Below, piece after piece: positions 1 to 9,700 of a stretch of DNA of 64,000 nucleotides (positions within the stretch are counted from its first letter, which is position 1; each line of letters begins with the position of its first letter). The stretch spans positions 1 through 64,000 of the forward strand of contig NZ_JAGGPH010000006.1 of assembly GCF_018613895.1 (NCBI RefSeq). The letters are read 5' to 3'. This DNA is from Curtobacterium sp. ISL-83 (GTDB lineage Bacteria; Actinomycetota; Actinomycetes; Actinomycetales; Microbacteriaceae). The notes under the pieces are model-generated. The model had not been told where the DNA came from. It was given only the letters and a program-made list of their open reading frames with translations, and searched no databases. A program made the translations under genes and the position numbers.

Positions 1-250
1 CCATTTAGGAGACACGCCCTAGGCCTCGTTCAATCCGTCGGATGGACTCTCCGGGGTGCGCCATGCCGGTTTGCTGAGCCTGTTCGAGTTCATCCATGCC
101 GGACGAGACTCTATCGATCGCTCCTGCGAAGGAGACTTCCAAACTTTCCCCGTACCGGCGCCGGATTGGTCGTGGAGCTTCAACAGGTCGCCCGTGCTTC
201 GTAGCCTCAGAGTCGCTTCAACACGTGCCATGCCTACGGAAGAGGACCGG
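1..250. other. window edge, no gene seen
   Basis: I see no convincing gene here. An in-frame extension of the following gene runs back to base 56, but its sequence has no protein-like character, and a purine-rich ribosome site at 238-246 favours a later start. A gene ending just left of the window would not be visible. Confidence 0.4.
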
Positions 251-868
251 ATGAACGACCTAGCGGGCCGCAACCGAACTGTCGCCGAGTCAAACGCAGC
301 GGGCGACAATCGTCGTCAGCGCTCAGACTCAGCTGTCCCGAACCTCGCCCGCATCCCATTGTCGGACCTGCGCGACCAGAGTCCCCCGAACCTGACCGCG
401 CTCTACGCCGAAGTGCAGGACGGTCAGGCGCTGATTCCGGGCTTGAAGATGGGGCTCGGGGCTCTCACCGTGCAGCGGTGGGATCCCGCCTACGCCGCGG
501 CCGGTTGGACGCTCTACGGCGCGGACCTCACCCTCGACCAGGGTCACCCCTTCGGGTCGATGTTCTACCGCAACGACACCGACGGCCGCGTCCTCCGCAT
601 CGGAGTGAAGTGGCATCCCCCGGCGCAGCAGCTCGAGTTCCCCGCCCTGCACCCGTCGAAGCCGGAACTGACGTCCGACTGCAGCGATGAGGAGGTCGCG
701 GCGGTGACGCTGGATGCGCGGAGTCGTATCGGGGTTCTTGTCGCGGTCAACGCGCAGATTGGGTCGTTCGTCGCCACGGAAGAGTCCGAGAACGCCATCC
801 TCGACGCATCCGGGCTCGGACTCGAGCGGCTCTCCGAAGATGACCCGCGGGTCGCTGGCCGTGGCTGA
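251..868 (+). CDS. hypothetical protein, first gene of the paralogous cassette
   Basis: A protein of about 205 residues that I do not recognise. I chose the ATG at 251 because GGAAGAGGA lies four bases upstream; an ATG at 230 is also in frame. There is no signal peptide and no membrane segment. The middle (LTLDQGHPFGSMFYRND) weakly resembles the start of the ~90-aa proteins encoded downstream at 1938 and 2256 (LTLAFDDARFFGSVMFND), so it may carry the same small module. It lies 39 bases upstream of the first ~340-aa cassette protein, on the same strand, and is probably co-transcribed with it. Function unknown. That it is a gene is likely from codon use and position. Confidence 0.55.
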   Translation: MNDLAGRNRTVAESNAAGDNRRQRSDSAVPNLARIPLSDLRDQSPPNLTALYAEVQDGQALIPGLKMGLGALTVQRWDPAYAAAGWTLYGADLTLDQGHPFGSMFYRNDTDGRVLRIGVKWHPPAQQLEFPALHPSKPELTSDCSDEEVAAVTLDARSRIGVLVAVNAQIGSFVATEESENAILDASGLGLERLSEDDPRVAGRG

Positions 869-907
869 GCGCTGGCGACGTCGGACCGCAGGGCTGAGGC
901 GGCGCTG

Positions 908-1921
908 ATGGGTGACCGGGAGTGGGTGCAGACCATTCGGCGGGAGCAGTCGATTCTGTCGTTGCCGTTCGGGCTCGGGTGGACGATCGACATCACACAG
1001 ACACTGGTCGCTCTCGCGGCGGCGGGGATGCCGGCGAAGGTGGAGGCGTTTGACCGGCTTCGGTTCGACGACGGCCGGTCCGGGTTCCTGTCCACACCGA
1101 ACCCGACGGCCACGATCAACGACGACGGCACCCCGGCCGAACGTGACGAGGACCTCATCGTCCTCCCCGGCGGGTCGGAAGGCGGCGTGTTGTCGTTGGC
1201 GCGGCGGTACCCGGATTTGGTGGTCGTGAACGGGAAACGGCAGCGCGTGTGGGCGGGCGGCCGGCAGGTGTACGGCACGTCGATGCAACGGGACGCGACA
1301 CCGGGCTGGCGGACCGTGTTCGCCATCGCCCGAACCATCGCGCTGCACGGAAGCGGCACGCACGCCATCGCGGACCGCACCGGCATCCCCGCAGATGACG
1401 TCCGCGCCGCCATGCCCGCTCTCGGCACGCACGTGTTCCACACCCCCGTTGGGTGGGAGGCAGCCGACCGGCCGGCGCTGTGCGATTGGGCGTTAGCGGC
1501 GTACCCGGGGCCCGGCGGGGTCCGCACGTGCTGGAAACGCGACGACACCATCGACGTCCAAGCAGACCAGCTCATCGCCCTCGGCGGGCTGATGTCGGAC
1601 AGGTGGGCCGCGCAACAGTCCGGCGTCTTCGTCCCGCCGAACCGGCTGACGGCCTTCTTTGCCCAGCACCCCGATATGGATGCGCTCGGCTACGAGCCGG
1701 CCACCTCGGACGACGCAACGGTGACGGTCGTCATCCCGCAGGACACCACCATCCTGACCGCGGCCGAGGGGTGTTGCACCGACGACTTCATCACCGCGCA
1801 CGTCATCTACACCGACAGCTACGCAGACGTGAACACGGACGCGGTGAACGGGCTGCGGCAGCTACTGCACTTCCAATCCGACCTCGCCCACGACCTTCGC
1901 TGGCACCCCTCTGGCAGCTGA
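908..1921 (+). CDS. YPGPGG-motif protein, paralog 1, possible winged-helix regulator
   Basis: A 337-residue soluble protein, homologous over most of its length to the protein at 3367-4395. Shared landmarks are a GLG-x2-xDxT block near residues 22-30, RRVW or QRVW with GGRQV or DGKQV near 115-122, a GWE motif, the central YPGPGG(V/I)RT with a tryptophan after it, and an acidic C-terminus. From memory, YPGPGG followed by RT and an aromatic residue occurs in actinobacterial winged-helix proteins of the MarR or AbiEi-antitoxin type. The segment just before it (IADRTGIPADDVRAAMPAL) could be a helix-turn-helix. That assignment is inference. It is followed after 16 bases by a ~90-aa gene. Confidence 0.6.
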   Translation: MGDREWVQTIRREQSILSLPFGLGWTIDITQTLVALAAAGMPAKVEAFDRLRFDDGRSGFLSTPNPTATINDDGTPAERDEDLIVLPGGSEGGVLSLARRYPDLVVVNGKRQRVWAGGRQVYGTSMQRDATPGWRTVFAIARTIALHGSGTHAIADRTGIPADDVRAAMPALGTHVFHTPVGWEAADRPALCDWALAAYPGPGGVRTCWKRDDTIDVQADQLIALGGLMSDRWAAQQSGVFVPPNRLTAFFAQHPDMDALGYEPATSDDATVTVVIPQDTTILTAAEGCCTDDFITAHVIYTDSYADVNTDAVNGLRQLLHFQSDLAHDLRWHPSGS

Positions 1922-1937
1922 TGAGAGAGGTCTGGTG

Positions 1938-2216
1938 ATGTTGCAGCTGCTGTCGCTGACGTTGGCGTTCGACGATGCCCGCTTCTTCGGCTCCGTCATG
2001 TTCAACGACGCTGACCACCCGGACGAACCACCGCCGACGGTGCTCGTCGATCACGCCGGCGAGGCGCCGTGGTTCCGGCTCCGCAACGTCGACCCGGACG
2101 CGCAGGACCTGTCGGTCCCGGCGATGGTCGAAGCGGACCGCATCATGCGCTTCATCCTCCGCTATGCACCCGAGCGCATCGGCCGCACCGCGGCCGACTT
2201 CCCTCAGCAGCCCTGA
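1938..2216 (+). CDS. small cassette protein, type B copy
   Basis: A 92-residue protein of unknown function. GTG at 1935 and ATG at 1938 are both possible starts; AGAGAGG at 1924-1930 gives better spacing to the ATG. It is clearly related to the first 80 residues of the next protein (2256). Both begin with LLSLTLA or RLVSLHLS, then an F/W-x-G-x-V-x-x-x-D strand pattern, and both end with VPA-x3-EA-x-RI-x6 before a proline-containing tail. The related 3116 protein keeps the EA-x-x-L-x-x-x-I-RP ending. The alternating hydrophobic pattern suggests a small beta domain closed by one helix. The gene sits between a ~340-aa cassette gene and the fused type B gene. Confidence 0.55.
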   Translation: MLQLLSLTLAFDDARFFGSVMFNDADHPDEPPPTVLVDHAGEAPWFRLRNVDPDAQDLSVPAMVEADRIMRFILRYAPERIGRTAADFPQQP

Positions 2217-2255
2217 CCGCGCTGCCCTGTCCCGTCTACCTGGAGGTATCCGCTG

Positions 2256-3119
2256 ATGATGCGTCTGGTGTCCCTACATCTGTCCAACGACCGGATCCTC
2301 TGGGGCCACGTGCTCCTCGAGGACACCGACAACCCGAACGCGCATATGGTGCAGATCCTGCTCCGTGCCATCGACAAGGAACCCGGCTACGAGCTCTACG
2401 ACAAACACAACACCGTCCTGACCGACACGACCGTCCCCGCGACGCGGGAGGCGAACCGCATCGTGCAGACCCTCCTCATCCCCGCCTCCGAAATCGCCCG
2501 ACGGGAGAAGGCCATCCGCGCGGTCATTCACTCTGGCTACCTCGAAGGTGCTCCGGACGTCATGTCGTGGCAGTCGCAGCTGTGGATGTTCGCCCGCGGG
2601 GAGATCACCCGCGACCAACTCCGCGCCTACACCGACGTTGGCCGACAGATCCCCCGCGCACCCGGAGTCGCCCCCGCCGACGAGGCGGACGTGCCCGAAG
2701 ACTGGTGGCAGGCCACGCAGGCCCGCATTCGCCGGCACCTGCTCGAGTCGACCCTCACCGAGGCGGAAGCCGCTGCAGCACTGCAGGTGAGCATCGACGA
2801 GGTTGGTGAGTTGTTCGGGTCGAACCGGCTGCTGAGCTTCGACCTCGAGGGCGAAGAACGCATCCCCGACTGGCAGATCCACCAACCCGCCCTGCCCGAA
2901 TTCGGCGACCCAGCAGTCCTCCTTCCCGGGCTTGAGGTTTTGTACGCGGCGGCACCGCAGCCGCTCCTCGACGCGGCAGCGATGACTGAGTTCATGACCA
3001 CACCCCGCGCGTTCCTCACCGTCGGCGATGTGCCGCTGACACCGTTGGACTGGATGCGGCAGGGCCGCCCGCTCGCGACGATCGTCGCCCTGTTTCGTGG
3101 GCGGCGGTGGCGGTGGTGA
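2256..3119 (+). CDS. type B module fused to antitoxin-like segments
   Basis: A 287-residue mosaic. Residues 1-80 are the type B module. Residues ~88-128 contain HSGYLEG followed by FARGEITRDQLRAY. This resembles VbhA-type antitoxins, which carry an (S/T)xxxE(G/N) Fic-inhibition motif and an RYxxGEIT-xxEL helix. Residues ~165-280 contain LTEAEAAAALQVSIDEVGEL, then IPDWQ, a leucine/proline stretch and a W-x3-GRP end. This pattern is like the helix-turn-helix plus toxin-binding region of MbcA/ParS/Xre antitoxins. Both domain calls come from motifs, not a search. The start has GGAGG nine bases upstream. No Fic or RES toxin is adjacent, which weakens a plain antitoxin reading. The stop overlaps the next start. 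Confidence 0.6.
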   Translation: MMRLVSLHLSNDRILWGHVLLEDTDNPNAHMVQILLRAIDKEPGYELYDKHNTVLTDTTVPATREANRIVQTLLIPASEIARREKAIRAVIHSGYLEGAPDVMSWQSQLWMFARGEITRDQLRAYTDVGRQIPRAPGVAPADEADVPEDWWQATQARIRRHLLESTLTEAEAAAALQVSIDEVGELFGSNRLLSFDLEGEERIPDWQIHQPALPEFGDPAVLLPGLEVLYAAAPQPLLDAAAMTEFMTTPRAFLTVGDVPLTPLDWMRQGRPLATIVALFRGRRWRW

Positions 3120-3367
3120 CAAATCGGCCGGACCTGTTCCTGATCAACGTCGCGTTCGACGTCACTGGTGTGCATGGGCTCATGTTCTTCCGGGACCCAA
3201 CAGGCAGGGAGCACCGGCAGATCGTCGTCGATGGCACTGGTGACGCCGCCAGCTACCGGTGCGAACCGGCTCACGGTGACACCAGGGACGGGTGGGAGCC
3301 GTACCTCATCGAAGCGGGCTGGCTCATGGCACTTATCCGTCCCGACACTCCGGAGGAACGCCGCTGA
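3116..3367 (+). CDS. small cassette protein, type B copy
   Basis: An 83-residue protein. The GTG at 3116 overlaps the upstream TGA by four bases (GTGA), which suggests translational coupling; GTGs at 3107 and 3113 are alternatives. It keeps the type B layout: an LFLINVAFD strand, a G-x-MFF-x-D turn, and a closing EAGWLMALIRPDTPEE helix that aligns with the ends of the 1938 and 2256 modules. Its TGA overlaps the ATG of the next gene (TGATG). Type B directly followed by the ~340-aa type A gene suggests that A and B act together. Function unknown. Confidence 0.55.
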   Translation: MTNRPDLFLINVAFDVTGVHGLMFFRDPTGREHRQIVVDGTGDAASYRCEPAHGDTRDGWEPYLIEAGWLMALIRPDTPEERR

Positions 3368-4395
3368 TGGGCCCAGGACATGAATGGGTCGCTGCCGCGT
3401 ACGGCGACGGGCCGCAGATCACGATGCCGTACGGGCTCGGTGACACCACCGACCTCACCGACGCCCTCACCGTCCTCAAACTCGCCGGCCTCCGCGCAGT
3501 CGTGGAGGCCCACGACACGATCCGCCTCGCAGACGGACGCCGCGCACGCTTCCCGTCGCTGACGCAGAACCCTCGCGACGAGCCCGCCGTGGACGCGGAA
3601 CTGCTGCTTCTGGCGCCGCGGACCGTGACGACGACGCAGATCGCGCTCGCGGAACAGACATCGACGGTGCTCCTCGTCGACGTGGACCGACGACGTGTCT
3701 GGGTCGACGGGAAACAGGTCCTCGGCGTCCACGAACGGTGGAAGGACGCTGCACCGATCTACGTCACGTTCGCGGTCGCGCGGATGCTCGCCGTCAACGG
3801 CGCCACGTTCGACGGGCTAGTGGGGGCAGGACTGACTGCCGGGCAGGTGGATGACGCACTCGCCCGGCTCGGGAAGCGCGTGCACCGCACCAGCATCGGT
3901 TGGGAGTCCCGACACGTTGGCGGGCTCGTGGACTTTTCCATCGCCTGCTACCCGGGGCCGGGCGGTATCCGGACCCGGTGGACGTCGGATCTGCCGCTGA
4001 CGGAGCAGGCAGAGCGGCTCATCAGCGCCGGCTGCCGGATCTCCGGCCGTGCCATCTCGGGCCGCCCCGGCTACCCGAAGATCAGCAAGCGGGACATGCC
4101 GTACCGGCTTGTCGCGTTCACCGAACGGGAGCTTGACATGACGGCGCTCGGCTTCGAGCCGGACACGGTCGGCTACTCCGGCACCGAACTGATCCTCCCC
4201 GCCGACCCCACCATCGCCCTCACCGCCGAAGCCGCCGGCTACACCGACCGCACGGACGACATCATCACCGCCAACACGCTCCTCCGCGCCGACATACGCA
4301 ACGACGACGACAACTCCGCCCTCGAAGAAATCCGCGACCGACTCCAGTTCGCGGCCGACACTGGCTACGACCTCCGCCACAACCTCCCCGGCTGA
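3367..4395 (+). CDS. YPGPGG-motif protein, paralog 2
   Basis: A 342-residue protein paralogous to 908-1921. The shared blocks are GLG-x3-DLT at the start, RRVWVDGKQVLGV, IGWES, CYPGPGGIRTRW near the middle, and a C-terminal D-x-T-x-x-LTAEA followed by a DDIITAN segment. The ATG at 3367 overlaps the stop of the upstream small gene; an in-frame extension back to 3292 lies inside that gene and is not used. It lacks transmembrane segments and catalytic motifs that I can recognise. A winged-helix, MarR/AbiEi-like relationship is possible from the YPGPGG motif alone. It ends the cassette; the next gene faces the other way. Confidence 0.6.
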   Translation: MGPGHEWVAAAYGDGPQITMPYGLGDTTDLTDALTVLKLAGLRAVVEAHDTIRLADGRRARFPSLTQNPRDEPAVDAELLLLAPRTVTTTQIALAEQTSTVLLVDVDRRRVWVDGKQVLGVHERWKDAAPIYVTFAVARMLAVNGATFDGLVGAGLTAGQVDDALARLGKRVHRTSIGWESRHVGGLVDFSIACYPGPGGIRTRWTSDLPLTEQAERLISAGCRISGRAISGRPGYPKISKRDMPYRLVAFTERELDMTALGFEPDTVGYSGTELILPADPTIALTAEAAGYTDRTDDIITANTLLRADIRNDDDNSALEEIRDRLQFAADTGYDLRHNLPG

Positions 4396-4469
4396 CCAGG
4401 CTCCGGCGCGATCAGGACTTCGAGGCGAACGGGCCACCTACGCACGCCACTCGCATCAGCCTGAGCGGG

Positions 4470-4748
4470 TCAACCCACCGATCCCCTCCCTGGCTGCCGG
4501 TGCTTCACCGAGCTCCGCCAGACCCACGCCGCGAGCTTTGTCTCACCACGACCCGCTTCGACCCACACCGCATCATGGGTCAACCGGAACGCCTGCGCGT
4601 CGTCGCGACGGATGAGACGGTCCGGCAACTGGAACCACGCGTACACCGGCAACGGTTCAGGCAGGTCACGAACGCCGACACCCCGTGCCTCCTCCTCGAG
4701 CGAGAACGGGTCCGGCGGTACCCAACGACCTGAACGACGACGACCCAT
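4470..4748 (-). CDS. small conserved hypothetical protein
   Basis: A 92-residue protein read leftward, convergent with the cassette. I chose the inner ATG (MGRRRSGRW) over the upstream one at 4808 because the protein then starts with a basic stretch and the conserved part follows directly. The core LPVYAWFQLPD, then DAVWVEA and a final AAWVWRSSVKHR, resembles short Microbacteriaceae proteins with an AWV-x-x-P and VWVWASAV pattern, as I remember them. The fold is probably a small beta domain. No function is known. I see no strong ribosome site. Confidence 0.45.
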   Translation of the reverse strand: MGRRRSGRWVPPDPFSLEEEARGVGVRDLPEPLPVYAWFQLPDRLIRRDDAQAFRLTHDAVWVEAGRGETKLAAWVWRSSVKHRQPGRGSVG

Positions 4749-5215
4749 CCCGGAATGGTACGAACCAGCACTGACGTGGAGAGGGGCGGCCGTATCGCGG
4801 CCCCTCATTGAGATTCAATCCGAACGGGCTATCTGCGACACGACCTCGCGGAGGGCGGCCACACGGCCGCAGCCGCCGGATGGAGGACCGGCGAAAGAAA
4901 CATCGGCGGCTGCTTACGCGGCGGTGGGCGTGACGTTCCCGAGCTTTCCGAGTGGGGGCTACCGCCGGTCGAGAATCGTCTCGCCGCCGCGCTCGGCCAC
5001 CCCCAGTCAGGATCACTCCCGATATTCGTCTTGATTGGCCCCGGATGAAGCCCGTCGTACGCTGCGACCATCGCTTCGATGCGACGATTGGAGATTTCCC
5101 GGGCCGATTCGTTTACGAACGCTCGCCGGGGCCCGCGCAGGTGAGCTTCGCAGCGTTCGGGTCTCGCCTCATCGTCTAGCTGTCGCACGGGATGAACTAG
5201 AACTAGTATTCGCGT
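4749..5215. other. intergenic stretch, no gene seen
   Basis: No reading frame here looks like a protein. The right end (5180-5215) is AT-richer and leads straight into the GTG of the 428-aa gene, so it should hold that gene's promoter. The drop in GC marks the left edge of the probable island at 5.2-10.4 kb. Confidence 0.4.
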
Positions 5216-6502
5216 GTGACCACTTCCCGACAAGCAGTCAACGGACTAGACCTTCTAGAGGCCTACTTCGGCGAGCGTCTGGATGGGGACCTCCGTGAGC
5301 GAGTGAAGTCTGCGCCAACGGGACATCTGGTGGCCTTCGCAGAGGTTGCCCGCGAGAAAGGGTTGGACTCGTTCCGTTTATGGAGAGAAGAGCCGCTCAG
5401 GGATGAGGTGCGGGAAGATTTGTCGGGTGAACTAGCCTCTGAAACTCTTCTGCTCGATCACAAGAGACCGCTTTCTGCCCGTCCTGGTCTGTCCCAGCTC
5501 TTGCTACTCGCACCGACCGTTGTCGTGGCCGACCCAGTATGGGCATGGGTGGATGCTCTCGGGCCTGATGGCACGTGGGCCTACGGCGGAGCCTGGCACA
5601 GAGATAGCACACCACCTTCTAATGCGCTGATTCAGGTACTGTCGGGACTGATGCCGCTTGGTGATGCAATTCGCTCCGGCGTCGTGCAGCTCCTACGACC
5701 CCCGGTGGAAACATCAATCGAGATGAATCGATTGTTCGTGAATCCGACAACGCACAGCTTGCTTCGGGACGCTTTTCCGGGATGGGGTCTCATGCAGGAT
5801 GAGCACGATAAGGACGTCCCGGGCAGTGACAACGACGACACACTCGCAATGAATTTGGACTACTACTACACCGCCGAGGAACGGTGGGAGGCAATGGGAA
5901 AGACGATTTTCCCCCGGTTGAATCCGACGGAAGGAGTACGGCAGCTGCGCCGCGCTATCGCTCTCGACGATTACGCTGCACTTAACTCCCTCACCCCGGC
6001 CCCGTCCCCGGGCGTCGAGGATTTTCTCCAAGTAGCAACTAAGGGCGCGAGTGCCAATGGTCAATCGTTCAAGCTAGACCTACCTATAATGAATCTCACA
6101 CTCGCTGACGCGCTAAAGATGCGCGGAGGAGAAGAGGTTTTCTCGGCGATCCGAGGCGCCCTTCTGGAAACCATCCGGCAGACCGGATCCTCCGTGAGGG
6201 GCGAGTCCGTAAATGAGTACGCAAGTCGCATGAGCGCGGCGGCGCGCGATACGTTTGCTGAAGCAGAAAATCAGCTACGTAAGGAGCAAGCGAGAAGTTT
6301 CCTGCTTGGCAGCGGCCTGCCCGCAGCGGCCGGCGTTGCATTTGGGGTCGGAATGAAGATGGGAGGATTGCCCGCGCCCGGCGGACCCGCGGGCGTTCGA
6401 TCCGGTCTTGAATGGGTTTTCCGAAAGCGAAAGCAACGTGCGGAAGCGGCCAAAACAGCGCTCCAATACGCAACAAACGTGCGCCTATCGGGACATTTAT
6501 AA
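5216..6502 (+). CDS. orphan 428-aa hypothetical protein
   Basis: I do not recognise this protein. It starts with GTG. The N-terminal ~100 residues are helical and charged. A hydrophobic LSQLLLLAPTVVVADPVWAW stretch is at about 93-112, an acidic segment (DEHDKDVPGSDNDD) near 200, a Tyr-rich YYYT near 216, and a helical C-terminus. Residues ~365-395 are rich in Gly, Ala and Pro and end in a basic FRKRKQR segment. There is no clear signal peptide. Its base composition is less GC-biased than the flanks and like that of the STAND gene it faces (255 bases between the stops). The two may have arrived together. A partner or target role is speculation. Confidence 0.5.
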   Translation: MTTSRQAVNGLDLLEAYFGERLDGDLRERVKSAPTGHLVAFAEVAREKGLDSFRLWREEPLRDEVREDLSGELASETLLLDHKRPLSARPGLSQLLLLAPTVVVADPVWAWVDALGPDGTWAYGGAWHRDSTPPSNALIQVLSGLMPLGDAIRSGVVQLLRPPVETSIEMNRLFVNPTTHSLLRDAFPGWGLMQDEHDKDVPGSDNDDTLAMNLDYYYTAEERWEAMGKTIFPRLNPTEGVRQLRRAIALDDYAALNSLTPAPSPGVEDFLQVATKGASANGQSFKLDLPIMNLTLADALKMRGGEEVFSAIRGALLETIRQTGSSVRGESVNEYASRMSAAARDTFAEAENQLRKEQARSFLLGSGLPAAAGVAFGVGMKMGGLPAPGGPAGVRSGLEWVFRKRKQRAEAAKTALQYATNVRLSGHL

Positions 6503-6757
6503 GACAAGGCCGCTGCCCGATAGCCGACCTTGAGTTCAGTCGTGACCGTGACGTCGGCGCCATCGTTGACCCGCTGGCCACGCTCACCACCCTCGGCTGC
6601 GCCTCTGAACGATTTCCTCGTTGCGACCTTAAAATTCATGACGCGAGCACAGAGTCAAACCGCCGGCCTGCGCGCGGTCGTCGAAAGCGCTGCCAACATC
6701 CGAAAAATGGATCCGGGTAGAGCGCCAACAGAGGCACGCCGGATCCGGAAGTCCGGA

Positions 6758-9700
6758 TCACTCTTGGTCAGTCTTTTCACGCTCACGCTGGGCAGAAGGA
6801 CGGCTCGAGCGTCCGCACCCTCCACATGGACGCGCCTCATATCCATCGTTCTTGTGGTCACAGTCGGGGCACGACCAGTACTCCGCTCCTTCCGCCGTTT
6901 CCTGCGTCGCCCCAGCCAGGACACGAACGGACCAGTCGTCGTCAAGTCGTGCGTCCGTCAACAACCGAACGGAAGCGGCGTCCGGGTCGGTCCAAGCTGC
7001 TGTCGCTGCGATTGCGCCCCGACGGACAGCGGCCCGGTCACCCGCGAGTAGAGAGCGTGCGCGCACGGCGGGATCATCTGCCGTCCAGACGGTGATTCGT
7101 GCGCAATTTCCCGCAGCAACGACCGACGTCACGGCAGAGTCCGCCGCGTAGGACGCGAGTTCAACATTGATCTCGTACTGGAGTAGAAGCTGCACCGAGG
7201 CGTCGCTGATCCAGTCGACGTTGGACGTCACCAAGTGACAAAGGTCACGACGTTCATCGGCACTCAGGTCGGACAGGTCTGGGAGCGCCCCGTGACGCGG
7301 CGTGAGCAAAAAGAAGTCCCGTTCGAACGGTTCCATCGATTCCGTCAGCAGCAGTCTCGCTTCGTCTTCGACTGCTCGCAAGTCAAGGTGGTACGCGCGG
7401 GTGAAGATCTCAATTGCTCGGTAAACGTCGGCAAAGCCTTGCTCGTCGAGTGTCTCGAACTGCGCTACGGCGGGATCGAAAAGGGCCCGCGCGTTCATCG
7501 CTTGCAGAAGGTCACCGAGATTCACCGCTCTCCAGGACTGCGCACTAACCGTACGCGAGCGGCGTTTCTCCGCGAGGAGAGATATCAGCCAACCCCATGA
7601 ATCGCGGTGGAGACCGCCGAGGAAAGCCTGGAGGCCTACAAATGGCGGCTTAGGGTCGGTAAAGCCGCGTCGTGCCAGTCGTGCCTGAGTAAGCGAATAG
7701 AGCCCGTGCCTAGCGTAGCCGGCAGCGTTATAGAGCCAGCTTGCCTCGTCCGGCGACAGTGGGCAGCCTGATTCAACGATCGCCGCGGCGAGTTCTCCCA
7801 GTCCGTTCGCTACAACCCGTCGTTGGCCGCCAAAGTTATAAACGCCAGTACGTGGGTCTTGCTTAGGACGCCGCGACGCGTCCTCCTTTGCAGGAAGATG
7901 AACGTTAGCCATGATGTTCCGCGCTTCGATGGGCAGGGCGGCGCTGCCGTCGATGGCGCTGTCATGGATCGCTGCGATCGCTGCACAATTCCGGCCCTCT
8001 TCCCCCTCGGTCGCGGAGCGCAAAAAGGCATCTCTGTCCAAACGATCCCGGTGCTCGAGGTCGAGTGACGCGACAACGATGAGCACCTCGGATTTCAGCG
8101 GCTCCAGATAAGCGGTTCGTAGGCGTCCTACTCCAGACCGCCCGGAGACGGGAGCGATTCCGTGGAGTGCGATCAACGCCGGGAGGAGCTTGCCAGCGGC
8201 GGAAGCGTCGATGGGATGCGCATCAATCCATCTCATGAGCACCGCGCCAGCGGCATACGCGAGGGTGAGGTCGGTCGTGGCTCTCGTGGCGTGGCCGATA
8301 AGTGCCAGTAGGACACGCTCATCCTGCGCGACGGCAACGATAAGCCCGTCAAGCCTGTTAGGAGCCGCGAGAGCCTCAGAGATCGCCGCATCGAGCACGT
8401 CGTCACCTTGTTCCGCGAGCCAGAGCGCGCCGCAGATCTCCGCCCACCGGCGGTACCGGGCTCGCACTGTTGTCCGACTCCGGTCAAGGACCGCGGCGCA
8501 CTCATCCCAGTACCAGAGCAATTGCTCGCCAATGGACGCTCGAACAGGTACCGACAAGTTCCACGGCTCCAGCACCTCAACTGCAAGGGCGACCACCTCT
8601 TCGATGGTGGCTGCGCCCTGACGGTCGAGCAGATGGCCAACAGCGACAATGAATTGCTTTACCATCAGCGGTCGAAGTTCATGGTCCCAACCGCCGGGCG
8701 GCTTCCGCTTTTCGCTCAGCGTGGCCCAGGCGGACGCCCGGTCGAGAAGGACCGCTGGGAGCGCATGATCGACGGAGGGCTCGACCTCATCATGTTCGGC
8801 GAGGTACGCGGCGAGTAAACCAAGGTGGAGGGGCGTTTTGAGGAGCGGATCGGACGACTTCTGTCGGAGGTCTTCCAGCCACGATGATCGTTCTGCTACC
8901 CAGGCCTCGGCGTTCTGCCCGCGCAAGCCACGTTCATCTGCCTTCTGTCCGAGGATCGCCGTTATTGCCTGGTCAAAGTGCCCGGTATAGCTCAGGGTCG
9001 TCTGCTCGATGTCGAGCCGTCTTAATCGAGTCGCCGCATCCGGCCGGCTAGTCAACACCCAGCCCGTCCCCGCGTGAAGCTGCGGCATGAGGCGGCGGAT
9101 ACCTTCCGCCACGACATCAAGCTTCCCGAACGCCTCATCGAACCCGTCTATGAAAAACGTGGCGCGGCCGGACCGCGCCATCTCAGTGAGTGCCCGCGCA
9201 ACCGCCCTGTTGTCGGTGTCGTTCACGCGCGATGCGGCGAGGCGGGTCAGAAGGTCCAGCGTGAGGTCCTCGGCATAAGTCACCTGGCTGGCGATCTGTT
9301 CGAACTTGACCAGGATTGGGGCGGGCGCGCGCGCGTCGGACGCCCACGCAGCCGCGAGCTGCGTCAGGAGGGTGCTCTTTCCGATACCAGGGAGGCCGAC
9401 GACGATGAGGTCCGATTGCCGCCGAGCCAAGCGCAGGGGCTTACTAGTTCGACTATCACGGTCCTCCGTCGCGCGACCGAGACTCCAATCGCTGATGAGG
9501 TCAGCGCCCTCCACCGGAGGTACCCCGGGAGCGAACGATTCAAGTTCGAGCTTGTTAGCTCTCTCCGCGAGGACAAACAGATAGCTGCGAAGCCCATCTC
9601 GCAAGGCCTGGTGGCGTTCACCGGGGGTCCGATCGTAGTCTGCGCGAGGACTAATGCCCGCGGCCGCGAGCGCGTCCACCCAGGTCGCGATGGCGGTTCG

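Noticed and set aside
2256..4395. RES-type toxin partner for the antitoxin-like protein
   Set aside because: I looked for RES or Fic motifs in the genes on both sides and found none (no HPFxx(G/A)N(G/K)R Fic motif).
4612..5034. 140-codon plus-strand frame
   Set aside because: Overlaps the more protein-like leftward gene at 4470-4748 and is Arg/Ser/Pro-rich throughout.
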